Source of the DNA: Crossiella sp. S99.2
Lineage (GTDB): Bacteria; Actinomycetota; Actinomycetes; Mycobacteriales; Pseudonocardiaceae
DNA length: 64,000 bases
Assembly (NCBI RefSeq): GCF_023094165.1
Contig: NZ_JALMDK010000005.1
Location: forward strand, 186,001-250,000
Direction of reading: 5' to 3'
Part shown: positions 1 to 8,500 of the stretch, one piece after another
Layout: every line of letters begins with the position of its first letter
Numbering within the stretch: position 1 is the stretch's first letter
Notes under the pieces: model-generated
What the model was told of the DNA's origin: nothing
What the model saw: only the letters and a program-made list of their open reading frames with translations
Databases searched by the model: none
Position numbers and translations under genes: made by a program

Positions 1-942
1 AAGCGCCGGGCCAAGCAGGCCGAGGACGGCATCCAGGCACTGCGCAACGAGTGCGACACCCTGATCGTCATCCCGAACGACCGGCTGCTCCAGCTCGGTG
101 ACATCGGCGTCAGCCTGATGGACGCCTTCCGCTCCGCCGACGAGGTCCTGCTCTCCGGTGTGCAGGGCATCACCGACCTGATCACCACTCCCGGTCTGAT
201 CAACCTGGACTTCGCCGACGTCAAGAGCGTCATGTCCGGCGCGGGCAGTGCCCTGATGGGCATCGGCTCGGCCCGCGGCGAGGGCCGCGCGGTCCAGGCG
301 GCGGGCAAGGCGATCAACTCGCCGCTGCTGGAAGCCTCCATGGAAGGCGCGCACGGCGTGCTGCTCTCCATCGCCGGCGGTTCCGACCTGGGCCTGTTCG
401 AGATCAACGAGGCCGCCTCGCTGGTCCAGGAAGCGGCCCACCCCGAAGCCAACATCATCTTCGGCACGGTGATCGACGACTCCCTCGGCGACGAGGTCCG
501 CGTGACGGTAATAGCGGCTGGGTTCGACGGCGGCACCCCCACGCACAAGAAGCTGGAACCAGCTCCGGTCAGCTCCCGCGCCCCGGTCGCCCCCGCCACC
601 GCGGGCCAGCTCGGCGGCGCCCCCCAGCAGCCCGAGCAGCAGCCGCAGCCCGCCCCCCAGCCCCAGCCCACCTACCAGCCCGCGCCGCAGCCGCACACGA
701 GCTACCAGCCCGCGCAGCAGCCGCAGCCCGCGCCCCAGCCGGTGGTCCAGCAGCCCCCGGCCCCCCAGCCCCACCAGCAGCAGCCGGCCAACCCCATGAA
801 CCCGCTCCCCCCACGCACCGGCGTACACGGCCTCCCCCCGGTCAACTCCGGCCTCGGCGGCGGCCTCCCGTCCCGATCGGTCCCGGTAACCGACGAGCCC
901 GACGACGACGAAGTAGACGTCCCCCCCTTCATGCGCCGCTGA
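1..942 (+). CDS. ftsZ: Cell division protein FtsZ, 5' end missing
   Basis: Tubulin-like GTPase that forms the division ring. The visible 313 residues start inside the GTPase domain (CDTLIVIPNDRLL) and continue through the family core (GITDLITTPGLINLDFADV, GSARGEGRA, SLFGTVID-type end of the core). The N-terminal part with the GGGTGTG nucleotide loop lies before the window, roughly 140 residues by comparison with the family. After the core comes a Pro/Gln-rich linker of about 100 residues (repeated PQ and QPAP), then the conserved C-terminal peptide DEVDVPPFMRR, which binds SepF and other partners. A strong hairpin terminator follows. Very sure of identity. Confidence 0.98.
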   Translation, partial: KRRAKQAEDGIQALRNECDTLIVIPNDRLLQLGDIGVSLMDAFRSADEVLLSGVQGITDLITTPGLINLDFADVKSVMSGAGSALMGIGSARGEGRAVQAAGKAINSPLLEASMEGAHGVLLSIAGGSDLGLFEINEAASLVQEAAHPEANIIFGTVIDDSLGDEVRVTVIAAGFDGGTPTHKKLEPAPVSSRAPVAPATAGQLGGAPQQPEQQPQPAPQPQPTYQPAPQPHTSYQPAQQPQPAPQPVVQQPPAPQPHQQQPANPMNPLPPRTGVHGLPPVNSGLGGGLPSRSVPVTDEPDDDEVDVPPFMRR

Positions 943-947
943 CGCAA

Positions 948-987
948 GCAAGCGAAAGGGCCGCCCCCGGGCGGCCCTTTCGCTTGC
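948..987 (+). terminator. Hairpin terminator after ftsZ
   Basis: Perfect inverted repeat with 19-bp arms (948-966 and 969-987) and a 2-nt spacer, starting 6 bases after the ftsZ stop codon. There is no long T-run, which is normal for actinomycete terminators. It separates ftsZ from pgeF, which appears to have its own promoter. Confidence 0.85.
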
Positions 988-1000
988 CCCCATCCCGCGT

Positions 1001-1139
1001 GTTGGCCGTTCTCGTACGCCGAGTTGGCCCAAGTCGTACGCCAAGTTGGCCCAACTTGGCGTACGAGTTGGCCCAACCGGTCGGGCAGCGGCCAAGTCGC
1101 CGTCCACAACGGCCAACTCTCGGTACGACAACGGCCAAC
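1001..1139. repeat. 22-bp-periodic GTTGGCC/GTACGCC array
   Basis: GTTGGCC begins at 1001, 1023, 1045 and 1067, exactly 22 bp apart. The reverse complement GGCCAAC begins at 1111 and 1133, again 22 bp apart, with a degenerate inverted copy (GGCCAAG) near 1090. Complete units read GTTGGCC-N6-GTACGCC-N2. The middle forms a large dyad: arms 1034-1049 and 1051-1066 are perfect 16-mers around one base. No coding sequence fits here. Similar arrays occur at 36163-36389 and 37268-37311. I do not recognise a described repeat family. A binding-site array two helical turns apart is one reading. Confidence 0.85.
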
Positions 1140-1162
1140 ACTCGGTGGGGGTGGGGGCGCGC

Positions 1163-1178
1163 TAACGTTCGGGCCGTG
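1163..1178 (+). promoter_or_regulatory. Putative leaderless promoter of pgeF
   Basis: A TAnnnT-type -10 hexamer TAACGT (1163-1168) sits 7 bases before the GTG start codon at 1176. Transcription would begin at or next to the start codon, and no ribosome binding site is visible. The 22-bp array ends about 24 bases upstream of this hexamer. Confidence 0.45.
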
Positions 1179-1880
1179 CGCATTCGTCGTGTCATCACCA
1201 CGCGCGCGGGCGGATCCTCGCGTGCGCCGTACGAGTCGTTCAACCTCGGCGATCACGTCGGGGACGCCGCCGAGGCGGTGAGCGCCAACCGCAAGCGGCT
1301 CGCCGAGGGCATCGGCCTCGGCGAGGACCGGCTGGCCTGGATGGAGCAGGTGCACGGCCGCACCGTCACCACCGTGGCCGGTCCCCAGGACGGCCCCGCC
1401 GAGGCCACCGACGCCCTGGTCACCGCCGAGCCGGGACTGGCGCTGGTCGCCCTGACCGCGGACTGCGTGCCGGTGCTGCTCGGCGATGCCGAAGCCGGCG
1501 TCGTGGCCGCGGTGCACGCGGGCCGGGTCGGCGCCCGGGTCGGCGTGGTGCCCGCCGCGCTGCGGGCCATGGACGCCGCAGGAGCGCGGATCGACCGGGT
1601 CGAGGCGTTGCTCGGGCCCTCGGTCTGCGGGGAGTGCTACGAGGTGCCGCAGGCGATGCAGGACGACGTCGGCGCGCACCTGCCCGGTTCGGCCTGCCGC
1701 ACGCGCAAGGGCACCCCGGGCCTGGACCTGCGCGCCGGGCTCTGGCAGCAGCTCGCCGACGCGGGCGTGGCCAAGATCGGGCTCGATCCGCGCTGCACGG
1801 TCGAGGACAAGACCCTGTTCAGCCACCGCCGCGACGGCAACACCGGCCGCCTCGCCTCGGTCGTCTGGGTGGAGGCGTGA
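1176..1880 (+). CDS. pgeF: PgeF/YfiH-family laccase-domain protein
   Basis: 234-residue protein of the YfiH/PgeF family, described as a purine nucleoside phosphorylase or peptidoglycan-editing factor with a Zn/Cu-binding His-Cys-His site. Visible motifs are NLGDHVGD near the N-terminus, WMEQVHGRTV (first His), ALTADCVPVLL (Cys), AAVHAGRVGA (second His) and FSHRRDGNTGR at the end. The same frame stays open upstream through the repeat array, but homology starts at VRIRRVITTRAGG, so GTG 1176 is chosen. It sits between ftsZ and the YggS-type gene as in most actinobacteria, and overlaps the latter by one base (TGATG). Confidence 0.9.
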   Translation: MRIRRVITTRAGGSSRAPYESFNLGDHVGDAAEAVSANRKRLAEGIGLGEDRLAWMEQVHGRTVTTVAGPQDGPAEATDALVTAEPGLALVALTADCVPVLLGDAEAGVVAAVHAGRVGARVGVVPAALRAMDAAGARIDRVEALLGPSVCGECYEVPQAMQDDVGAHLPGSACRTRKGTPGLDLRAGLWQQLADAGVAKIGLDPRCTVEDKTLFSHRRDGNTGRLASVVWVEA

Positions 1881-2620
1881 TGACCGGCGAGCTGACCAGG
1901 GAGCAGCGGCGGGCCGAACTGGCCGCCGCGCTGACCGAGATCCGGGAGCGCATCGACGCGGCCTGTGCCAAGGCGGGGCGGGACCCGGCCGAGGTCCAGC
2001 TGCTGCCGATCACCAAGAACTTCCCGGCCTCGGACGCGGCCCTGCTGGCCGAGCTGGGCCTGACCGAGTTCGGCGAGTCCCGCGAGCAGGAAGCCGCCGC
2101 CAAGGCCGCCGAACTCGCCGCGGCCGGCATCCACCCGCGCTGGCACCTCATCGGGCGGCTCCAGCGCAACAAGTCACGCGCTGTGTTGCGCTGGGCCGGC
2201 GTAGTCCAGACGGTGGACAGCGTCCGGCTCGCCGAAGCCCTCGCCGGCGCGGTCGCCAAGGCCCGTGCCGAAGGGGAGCGGGAGGCCCCCCTGGACGTGC
2301 TTGTGCAACTGAGCCTGGACGGTGATCCACACCGCGGCGGGGTTCCGCAAGATCAACTCGCTGAGTTGGTGGCCAAGATCACGCGATCGGGTGAACTGAG
2401 CCTGAAAGGTGTGATGGCCGTCGCACCCCTAGGTAGTAATCCCCATGACGCTTTCGGGGAACTCGCTGAGGTGTCCGCGCGTCTAAGGGACGAGCATCCA
2501 GGTGCCGTCATGGTGTCCGCGGGCATGAGCGGGGACTTGGAAGCGGCGATTGACCACGGCTCGACCTGTGTGCGTGTCGGAACCTCGTTGCTCGGCGGAC
2601 GGCGGCTAACCTCGCCCTAA
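1880..2620 (+). CDS. yggS: YggS/PLPBP-type pyridoxal phosphate homeostasis protein
   Basis: 246-residue alanine-racemase-N-like single-domain PLP protein. The family buffers pyridoxal phosphate and has no established enzyme reaction. The PLP lysine is expected at Lys46 in LLPITKNF. Other family marks are GESREQEA, WHLIGRLQRNK, the phosphate-binding AGMSGDLEAAI and the terminal VRVGTSLLGGR. The ATG overlaps the stop of pgeF, so translation is probably coupled. The position between pgeF and sepF is standard for actinobacterial division clusters. Confidence 0.93.
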   Translation: MTGELTREQRRAELAAALTEIRERIDAACAKAGRDPAEVQLLPITKNFPASDAALLAELGLTEFGESREQEAAAKAAELAAAGIHPRWHLIGRLQRNKSRAVLRWAGVVQTVDSVRLAEALAGAVAKARAEGEREAPLDVLVQLSLDGDPHRGGVPQDQLAELVAKITRSGELSLKGVMAVAPLGSNPHDAFGELAEVSARLRDEHPGAVMVSAGMSGDLEAAIDHGSTCVRVGTSLLGGRRLTSP

Positions 2621-2677
2621 GCCGTGGAAGCGGAGGCCACGGTGGGTGAGGTCGACCAGAAGTAGGAAGGGCTGGCG

Positions 2678-3370
2678 ATGAGCGCGCTCCAGAAGCTGAA
2701 GGCCTACTTCGGAATGGTCCCCGCCGACGAAGTCGACCGGTACGCCGCCGAAGAGGACGACCGCTACCGCGGCCGCAGCCGCGAGTACGCGGACGAATAC
2801 GGCGACCGGGACTACGACGACCGCCGCTACGCCGACGCCGAGTACGAGTCCTACCCCGAGCGGGGCTCGCGCAGGCGCCGGTTCGGCACCTACCGGCCGG
2901 AACTGGTCGAGGACGTCGACGACTACGAGCCAGAGCCGGAGCCCGCGCGCACGCGCAGGCCCTGGGCGGCCACCACGTCGGCCAGCGCGTCCAGCACCCC
3001 CCAGACCCGCGGCGCGCTCGCCGTGGACTCTCAGGTCCAGCACGAGCCCGCGCCGCGGACCCGTGCGGTCATCGAGCACCCCTCGCACCCGCTCAGCCGG
3101 ATCACCACCCTGGCCCCGCGCAGCTACCTGGAGGCGCGGACCATCGGCGAGCACTACCGCGAGGGCACCCCGGTGATCATCAATCTGACCGGGATGGCGG
3201 ACGCCGACGCGCGCCGTCTGGTCGACTTCGCCGCCGGTCTGGCCTTCGCGCTGCGCGGCGACATCGACAAGGTCACGAACAAGGTGTTCCTTCTCTCACC
3301 CCCCAACGTCGACGTCACCGCGGAGGATCGCAGGCGCCTGGCGGAGGGTGGCTACTTCAGTCAGAGCTAG
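2678..3370 (+). CDS. sepF: Cell division protein SepF
   Basis: 230-residue FtsZ membrane anchor. The N-terminus (MSALQKLKAYFGM) resembles the membrane-targeting amphipathic helix of the family. Residues about 20-110 are an acidic/Arg/Tyr-rich disordered linker. The conserved SepF fold starts near residue 128 (HPLSRITTLAPRSYLEARTI) and includes GTPVIINLTGM and FAAGLAFALRGDIDKV. It should bind the FtsZ C-terminal peptide seen at 900-940. A GGAAGG-type ribosome site lies upstream of ATG 2678. Confidence 0.95.
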   Translation: MSALQKLKAYFGMVPADEVDRYAAEEDDRYRGRSREYADEYGDRDYDDRRYADAEYESYPERGSRRRRFGTYRPELVEDVDDYEPEPEPARTRRPWAATTSASASSTPQTRGALAVDSQVQHEPAPRTRAVIEHPSHPLSRITTLAPRSYLEARTIGEHYREGTPVIINLTGMADADARRLVDFAAGLAFALRGDIDKVTNKVFLLSPPNVDVTAEDRRRLAEGGYFSQS

Positions 3371-3389
3371 AAAGTGGCAGAGTGGAGGC

Positions 3390-3674
3390 GTGCTACCGGT
3401 CTGGGTCGTCGCCTATTACCTGCTGTTCGCCTTCTGGCTGTTCCTGACCGCCAGGGTGATCGTCGAGCTCGTCCGATCGTTCGCCAGGGACTGGCGGCCG
3501 GCGGGCGGGGTTGCGGTGACGCTGGAGACCATCTACACAGTGACCGACCCCCCGGTCTCACTGGCCCGTCGGGTGATCCCGATGGTACGAATCGGGGGCA
3601 TCGGACTGGACTTGTCGATTATGGTGCTGCTGCTGGTCGTGTTCATCCTGATGCGACTGGTGCCGATCTCGTGA
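3390..3674 (+). CDS. yggT: YggT/YlmG-family membrane protein
   Basis: 94-residue membrane protein with two hydrophobic helices (about 1-22 and 72-92) around a conserved middle: RVIVELVRSFARDWRPAGG and TDPPVSLARRVIPMVRIGGI. The family lies next to sepF and divIVA and is linked to division and membrane organisation. An ATG at 3348 is in frame but sits inside sepF and adds unrelated residues. GTG 3390 gives the family length. The GGAGG upstream is unusually close to it, so the exact start is uncertain. Confidence 0.88.
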   Translation: MLPVWVVAYYLLFAFWLFLTARVIVELVRSFARDWRPAGGVAVTLETIYTVTDPPVSLARRVIPMVRIGGIGLDLSIMVLLLVVFILMRLVPIS

Positions 3675-3720
3675 CGGGGACCGGGATCGAAAGGCAGCCC
3701 CGAGTGCGTGAGGTGATCTG

Positions 3721-4548
3721 ATGGGCTTGACCCCCGCCGACGTTCATAATGTGGCGTTCAGCAAGCCGCCGATAGGCAAGCGGGGCTACAACGAGGACGA
3801 GGTTGACGCCTTCCTCGACCTCATCGAGGCCGAGCTGGCAAGGCTGATCGAGGAGAACAACGACCTGCGTCAGCAGGTCGAACAGCTCGACAGTCAACTC
3901 GGCAACGCCCGCGTTGAGCTTGAGGACGCACGGAACAAGACTGTCGCGGGCGGGCACTCCCCGGTCCGCGCGGTCGACGAGCCGCGCCGCCTCACCCCCG
4001 TGCCCCCGCCCAGCGTGATGGAGCAGACCTCCCCCGGAGGCGACCATCACGTGCAGGCCGCCAAGGTCCTGGGCCTGGCCCAGGAGATGGCTGACCGGCT
4101 CACCGGTGAGGCCAAGGCGGAGTCCGACGGCATGCTCTCGGAGGCCCGGACCAAGTCCGAGCAGCTTCTGTCCGAGGCTCGTGCCAAGGCGGACAGCATG
4201 GTCAACGAGGCGCGCACGCGTGCCGAGACCATGCTCAACGACGCGCGCACCCGCGCGGAGACCCTGGAGCGTCAGGCCAGGGAGAAGGCCGCGGCCCTGG
4301 AACGGGACGCCCAGCGCAAGCACACCGAGGTGATGGGCTCCATCACCCAGGAGAAGAACGCGCTGGAGAAGAAGCTCGACACGCTGCGCACCTTCGAGCG
4401 TGAGTACCGCACCAGGTTGAAGACCTTCCTGGAGTCCCGCCTGCAGGAACTGATCGACCAGGGTTCCGCGGCCCCCGCGGCGCCGACGGAGAGCCGGGCC
4501 AATCAGTCCGGTTACACCTTCGGCACCCGTGCGGCCGAGGCCGGCTGA
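3721..4548 (+). CDS. divIVA: Polar growth protein DivIVA/Wag31
   Basis: 275-residue coiled-coil polarity protein that directs apical cell-wall growth in actinobacteria. The N-terminal lipid-binding domain is clear (MGLTPADVHNVAFSKPPIGKRGYNEDEVDAFLDLIEAEL), followed by a first coiled coil to about residue 75. A Pro-rich spacer (about 80-105) precedes a long Ala/Glu/Arg coiled coil from about 110 to 250 with repeated EARTKSEQLLSEARAKADS-type heptads. GTGAGGTGATCTG lies before the ATG. Its position after sepF-yggT is the family's usual one. Confidence 0.97.
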   Translation: MGLTPADVHNVAFSKPPIGKRGYNEDEVDAFLDLIEAELARLIEENNDLRQQVEQLDSQLGNARVELEDARNKTVAGGHSPVRAVDEPRRLTPVPPPSVMEQTSPGGDHHVQAAKVLGLAQEMADRLTGEAKAESDGMLSEARTKSEQLLSEARAKADSMVNEARTRAETMLNDARTRAETLERQAREKAAALERDAQRKHTEVMGSITQEKNALEKKLDTLRTFEREYRTRLKTFLESRLQELIDQGSAAPAAPTESRANQSGYTFGTRAAEAG

Positions 4549-4573
4549 TCCCGGGCAGTAGGGAGTAGGTCAG

Positions 4574-5164
4574 GTGCTGTACCTGGTCCTGCTGCTGGTG
4601 CTGGCCGCCTTCGGGCTGCTGGTCACCGCCCTGGTCTCCGGGGTGACCGCCTGGGCGTGGGGTTCGGTCGTCGCGAGCGTGGCAGCCGCGCTGCTGCTGT
4701 TCGCGGACTGGTTCCTGCGCCGACGACGGGCGCTCGCCGCGGATCCGGACCCGGCTGCTGATGGGGAAGTCGGCCGTCCGGACGCTGGAGAACACACCGG
4801 GGCGGCTGGCGCCGCGCGGGAGAAGGTCGTAACCGGGCCTGAGGACGACGAGGACGCCGGGGATGCCACTGTGAAGGTGGCATCCCCGGCTGAGCCGTCC
4901 ACGGGCCTTGGAGCGTCCACGGGCGCTCCGGGCGAGGAGGACACCGACGCCGCCGATCTGCTGATCGTCGCGGCGCTGGCGGCCGAGGTCCGGGTGGTCG
5001 ACGAGCACCCGCGCTACCACCTGGCCGAGTGCACCTGGCTGACCGGCTCGGCCACCTTGCGGCTGCCCGTGCGCGAAGCCCGCGAACTGGGCTTCACCCC
5101 CTGCGGGCGCTGCGGGCCGGACCGCAGCCTGGCGGCAGCACACCGGGCCGAACGCGCCCGCTGA
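4574..5164 (+). CDS. Membrane protein with C-terminal Cys/His domain, unknown function
   Basis: 196 residues starting at GTG. Two transmembrane helices (about 2-22 and 27-47) form a hairpin. Residues about 50-125 are acidic, low-complexity and probably disordered. The C-terminus (about 140-185) has one conserved-looking block: YHLAECTWLTG, then EARELGFTPCGRCGPD. The spacing His-x4-Cys followed by Cys-x2-Cys resembles the zinc-binding part of Ada-type and related small domains, but I cannot assign a family. It follows divIVA closely. A perfect 14-bp inverted repeat (4856-4869 and 4877-4890) lies inside the reading frame with no frame disruption. Confidence 0.8.
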   Translation: MLYLVLLLVLAAFGLLVTALVSGVTAWAWGSVVASVAAALLLFADWFLRRRRALAADPDPAADGEVGRPDAGEHTGAAGAAREKVVTGPEDDEDAGDATVKVASPAEPSTGLGASTGAPGEEDTDAADLLIVAALAAEVRVVDEHPRYHLAECTWLTGSATLRLPVREARELGFTPCGRCGPDRSLAAAHRAERAR

Positions 5165-5341
5165 GCCCACCGCATAGTCCAAGTCACACCCGCCTGATCA
5201 ATCTCAAGTTGCCTAAGTAGTACCAACTCACCCACAGTGACCCCATTCGGGGGAGCACAACGGGTTGGGCAACCTGTATGGCCTAGCGTTTCGGCCCGAA
5301 GCGGGTGGCTGGGATCCGATTTGCCAGTCGAGTTACCCTTG

Positions 5342-5540
5342 ACACACAGGCGCCGATCCGGACATCACCGGGGAGCCTCCGGAAGAACGGGCGGCCCGCC
5401 GCCTCAGTAGAACCGGACGGGACGGCCCGTCACAGCCGATAACGAGAGGCCGGTTCGCCAGGGAGAACTCCCCGGTGGACGGCAAGCGGGGTGGTACCGC
5501 GGAGCGCCGGCGACGGCGCGTCGTCCCCGTGTGGGCGTGA
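5342..5540 (+). promoter_or_regulatory. T-box riboswitch (isoleucine, actinobacterial type) upstream of ileS
   Basis: The 418-base gap between 5164 and the ileS start holds a T-box leader. The specifier codon is probably ATC at 5364-5366 in GGACATCACCGG, followed by GGGAGCC and GGAAGAACGG as in actinobacterial ileS leaders with a very short stem I. The T-box core GCGGGGTGGTACCGCGG lies at 5486-5502. TGGT at 5492-5495 would pair with the ACCA end of uncharged tRNA-Ile. Known actinobacterial ileS leaders act on translation by hiding the ribosome site. Here the ribosome site GAGGAG is at 5567-5572. The exact 5' end and promoter were not resolved. Confidence 0.88.
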
Positions 5541-5582
5541 GCCCGTACGAGCCGACGACCGCACGCGAGGAGCATCCCCGTC

Positions 5583-8500
5583 ATGGCCTACCCCAAGGTC
5601 GAACTCGACAGCGCGGCCGGCGTGCCTGCCCAGCCGTCCTTCCCGGTGCTGGAACAGGACGTGCTGGCCTACTGGGCCGCCGACCGGACCTTCGAGGCGA
5701 GCATCGAGAACCGCCCGGCCGGGGACGAGGGCCGCAACGAGTTCGTCTTCTACGACGGCCCGCCCTTCGCCAACGGCCTGCCGCACTACGGCCACCTGCT
5801 CACCGGCTACGTCAAGGACGTGGTGCCGCGCTACCAGACCATGCTGGGCCGCCGGGTCGAGCGCCGCTTCGGCTGGGACTGCCACGGCATGCCCGCGGAG
5901 TTCGCGGTGGAGAAGGAACTCGGCATCACGCACAAGTCCGAGATCGAGCAGCTCGGCATCGACAAGTTCAACGAGGCCTGCCGCGCCTCGGTGCTGCAGT
6001 TCACCGGCGACTGGCGGGACTACGTCACCCGGCAGGCCCGCTGGGTGGACTTCGACAACGACTACAAGACCCTGGACCTCCCCTACATGGAGAGCGTCAT
6101 GTGGGCCTTCAAGTCGCTGTGGGACAAGGGCCTGGTCTACGAGGGCTTCCGGGTGCTCTGGTACTGCTGGCGCTGCGAGACGCCGCTGTCCAACACCGAG
6201 ACCAAGATGGACGACGTCTACCGCGACCGGCAGGACCCCGCGGTCACCGTCGGCATGCGGCTGGAGACCGGCGAGCTGGCCCTGGTGTGGACGACCACGC
6301 CGTGGACGCTGCCGAGCAACCTGGCCATGGCCGTGCACCCCGACGTCGACTACGTGACCGTCGAGCACGAGGGCGAGCGTTACCTGCTGGCCGAGGCCCG
6401 GCTGGCCGCCTACGCCCGCGAACTGGGCGAGGACGCGGCCGAGCACGTGGTGGCCCGGTACAAGGGCGCTGACCTGGTCGGCCGCAAGTACACGCCGGTG
6501 TTCCCGTTCTTCGCCGGGCGCGAGCGCGCGCACCAGGTGCTGGCCGCCGACTACGTCACCACCGAGGACGGCACCGGTGTCGTGCACATCGCGCCCGCCT
6601 TCGGTGAGGAGGACAAGCTCGTCACCGACGCCGCCGGGATCGAGGCGGTCGTGCCGGTGAACAGCCGCGGCGAGTTCACCAGCGAGGTCCCGCCGTACGA
6701 GGGCCAGCACGTCTTCGAGTCGAACAAGGCGATCATCCGCGACCTCAAGGCAGCCGGGGTGCTGCTGCGGCACGAGACCTACAACCACCCGTACCCGCAC
6801 TGCTGGCGCTGCGAGAGCCCGCTGATCCAGCGCGCGGTGTCCTCCTGGTTCGTCGCGGTCAGCCAGTTCAAGGACCGGATGGTCGAGCTGAACCAGCAGA
6901 TCAACTGGGTGCCTGGGCATATCAAGGACGGCCAGTTCGGCAAGTGGCTGGAGAACGCCCGCGACTGGTCGATCTCCCGCAACCGGTTCTGGGGCTCGCC
7001 GATCCCGGTGTGGACCTCCGACGACCCGGCCTACCCCCGGGTGGACGTCTACGGCTCGCTGGACGAGCTGGCGCGCGACTTCGGCGTGCGCCCGGACGAC
7101 CTGCACCGGCCGGTGGTCGACGACCTGGTCCGGCCCAACCCGGACGACCCCACCGGCAAGTCGATGATGCGCCGGGTGCCCGAGGTGCTGGACTGCTGGT
7201 TCGAGTCCGGCTCGATGTCCTTCGCCCAGGTGCACTACCCGTTCGAGAACCGCGAGTGGTTCGACAACCACTACCCCGGCGACTTCATCGTCGAGTACAC
7301 CGCGCAGACCCGCGGCTGGTTCTACACCATGCACGTGCTGGCCACCGCGCTGTTCGACCGGCCCGCCTTCCGCAACTGCCTGGTGCACGGCACCGTGCTG
7401 GGCGATGACGGCCAGAAGATGTCCAAGTCGAAGCAGAACTACCCGGACGTCCGGGAGGTCTTCGACCGCGACGGCAGCGACGCCATGCGCTGGTTCCTGC
7501 TGGCCAGCCCGGTCTCCCGCGGTGGCGACCTGAGCGTGACCGAACGCGGCATCCGGGACGCGGTCCGCCAGGCCGTGCTGCCGCTGTGGAACTCCTGGTA
7601 CTTCCTCTCCCTCTACGCCAACGCGGCCGGGGTGGAAGGCACCTGGCGGGTCGACAGCCAGCACGTGCTGGACCGGTACGTGCTGGCCAAGACACACGAC
7701 CTGGTGCGCTCCGTGCGCGGCGGGCTGGACGGCTACGACCTGTCCACCGCGCACCAGGCGGTCCGGGAATTCCTGGAGGTGCTGACCAACTGGTACGTGC
7801 GCCGCTCCCGGGAACGGTTCTGGGCCGGTGAGCAGGACGCGGTCGACACCCTGCACACCGTGCTCGAAGTGGTCTGCCGGGTGGTCGCGCCGCTGCTGCC
7901 ACTGACCAGCGAGGCGGTCTGGCGCGGCCTGACCGGGGACCGCTCGGTGCACCTCACCGACTACCCCGCCCTCGCCGACCTGCCCGCCGACGACAAGCTG
8001 GTAGCCGCCATGGACGAGGTGCGGCAGGTCTGCTCCACCGCGCTGTCCCTGCGCAAGGCCAACAAGCTGCGGGTCCGGCTGCCGCTGGCCAAGCTCGTGG
8101 TGGCCGCGCCCTACGCCGACGACCTGGCCCCGTTCAAGGAACTGATCCGGGACGAGGTCAACGTCAAGGACGTGGTGCTGACCACCGACGTGGCCGCGCA
8201 CGGCCGGGTCGAACTGGCCGTCAACGCCCGCGTCTGCGGCCCCCGGCTGGGCAAGGACGTGCAGAAGGTGATCAAGGCGGTCAAGGCGGGGGAGTGGACC
8301 ACCAGCGAGACCGGCGCGGTGGTCGCGGCCGGGATCGAGCTGCTGCCCACCGAGTACGAACAGCGGCTGGTCTCCTCCGACCCCGGCGCCGCGGCCGCGC
8401 TGCCCGGCGGCTCCGGCCTGGTCGTGCTCGACACCGAGGTGACCGAGGAACTCTCCGCCGAGGGCCTGGCCCGCGACCTGGTCCGGGTGATCCAGCAGGC

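Noticed and set aside
1001..1139. CRISPR array or transposon ends
   Set aside because: Repeats are continuous without unique spacers, no cas or transposase gene is near, and orientation flips half-way. A binding-site array fits better.
5430..8201. Minus-strand open frame of about 920 codons opposite ileS
   Set aside because: Low-complexity Val/Gly/His/Arg composition with no motif. It is the antisense of a certain gene and results from high GC and few stop codons.
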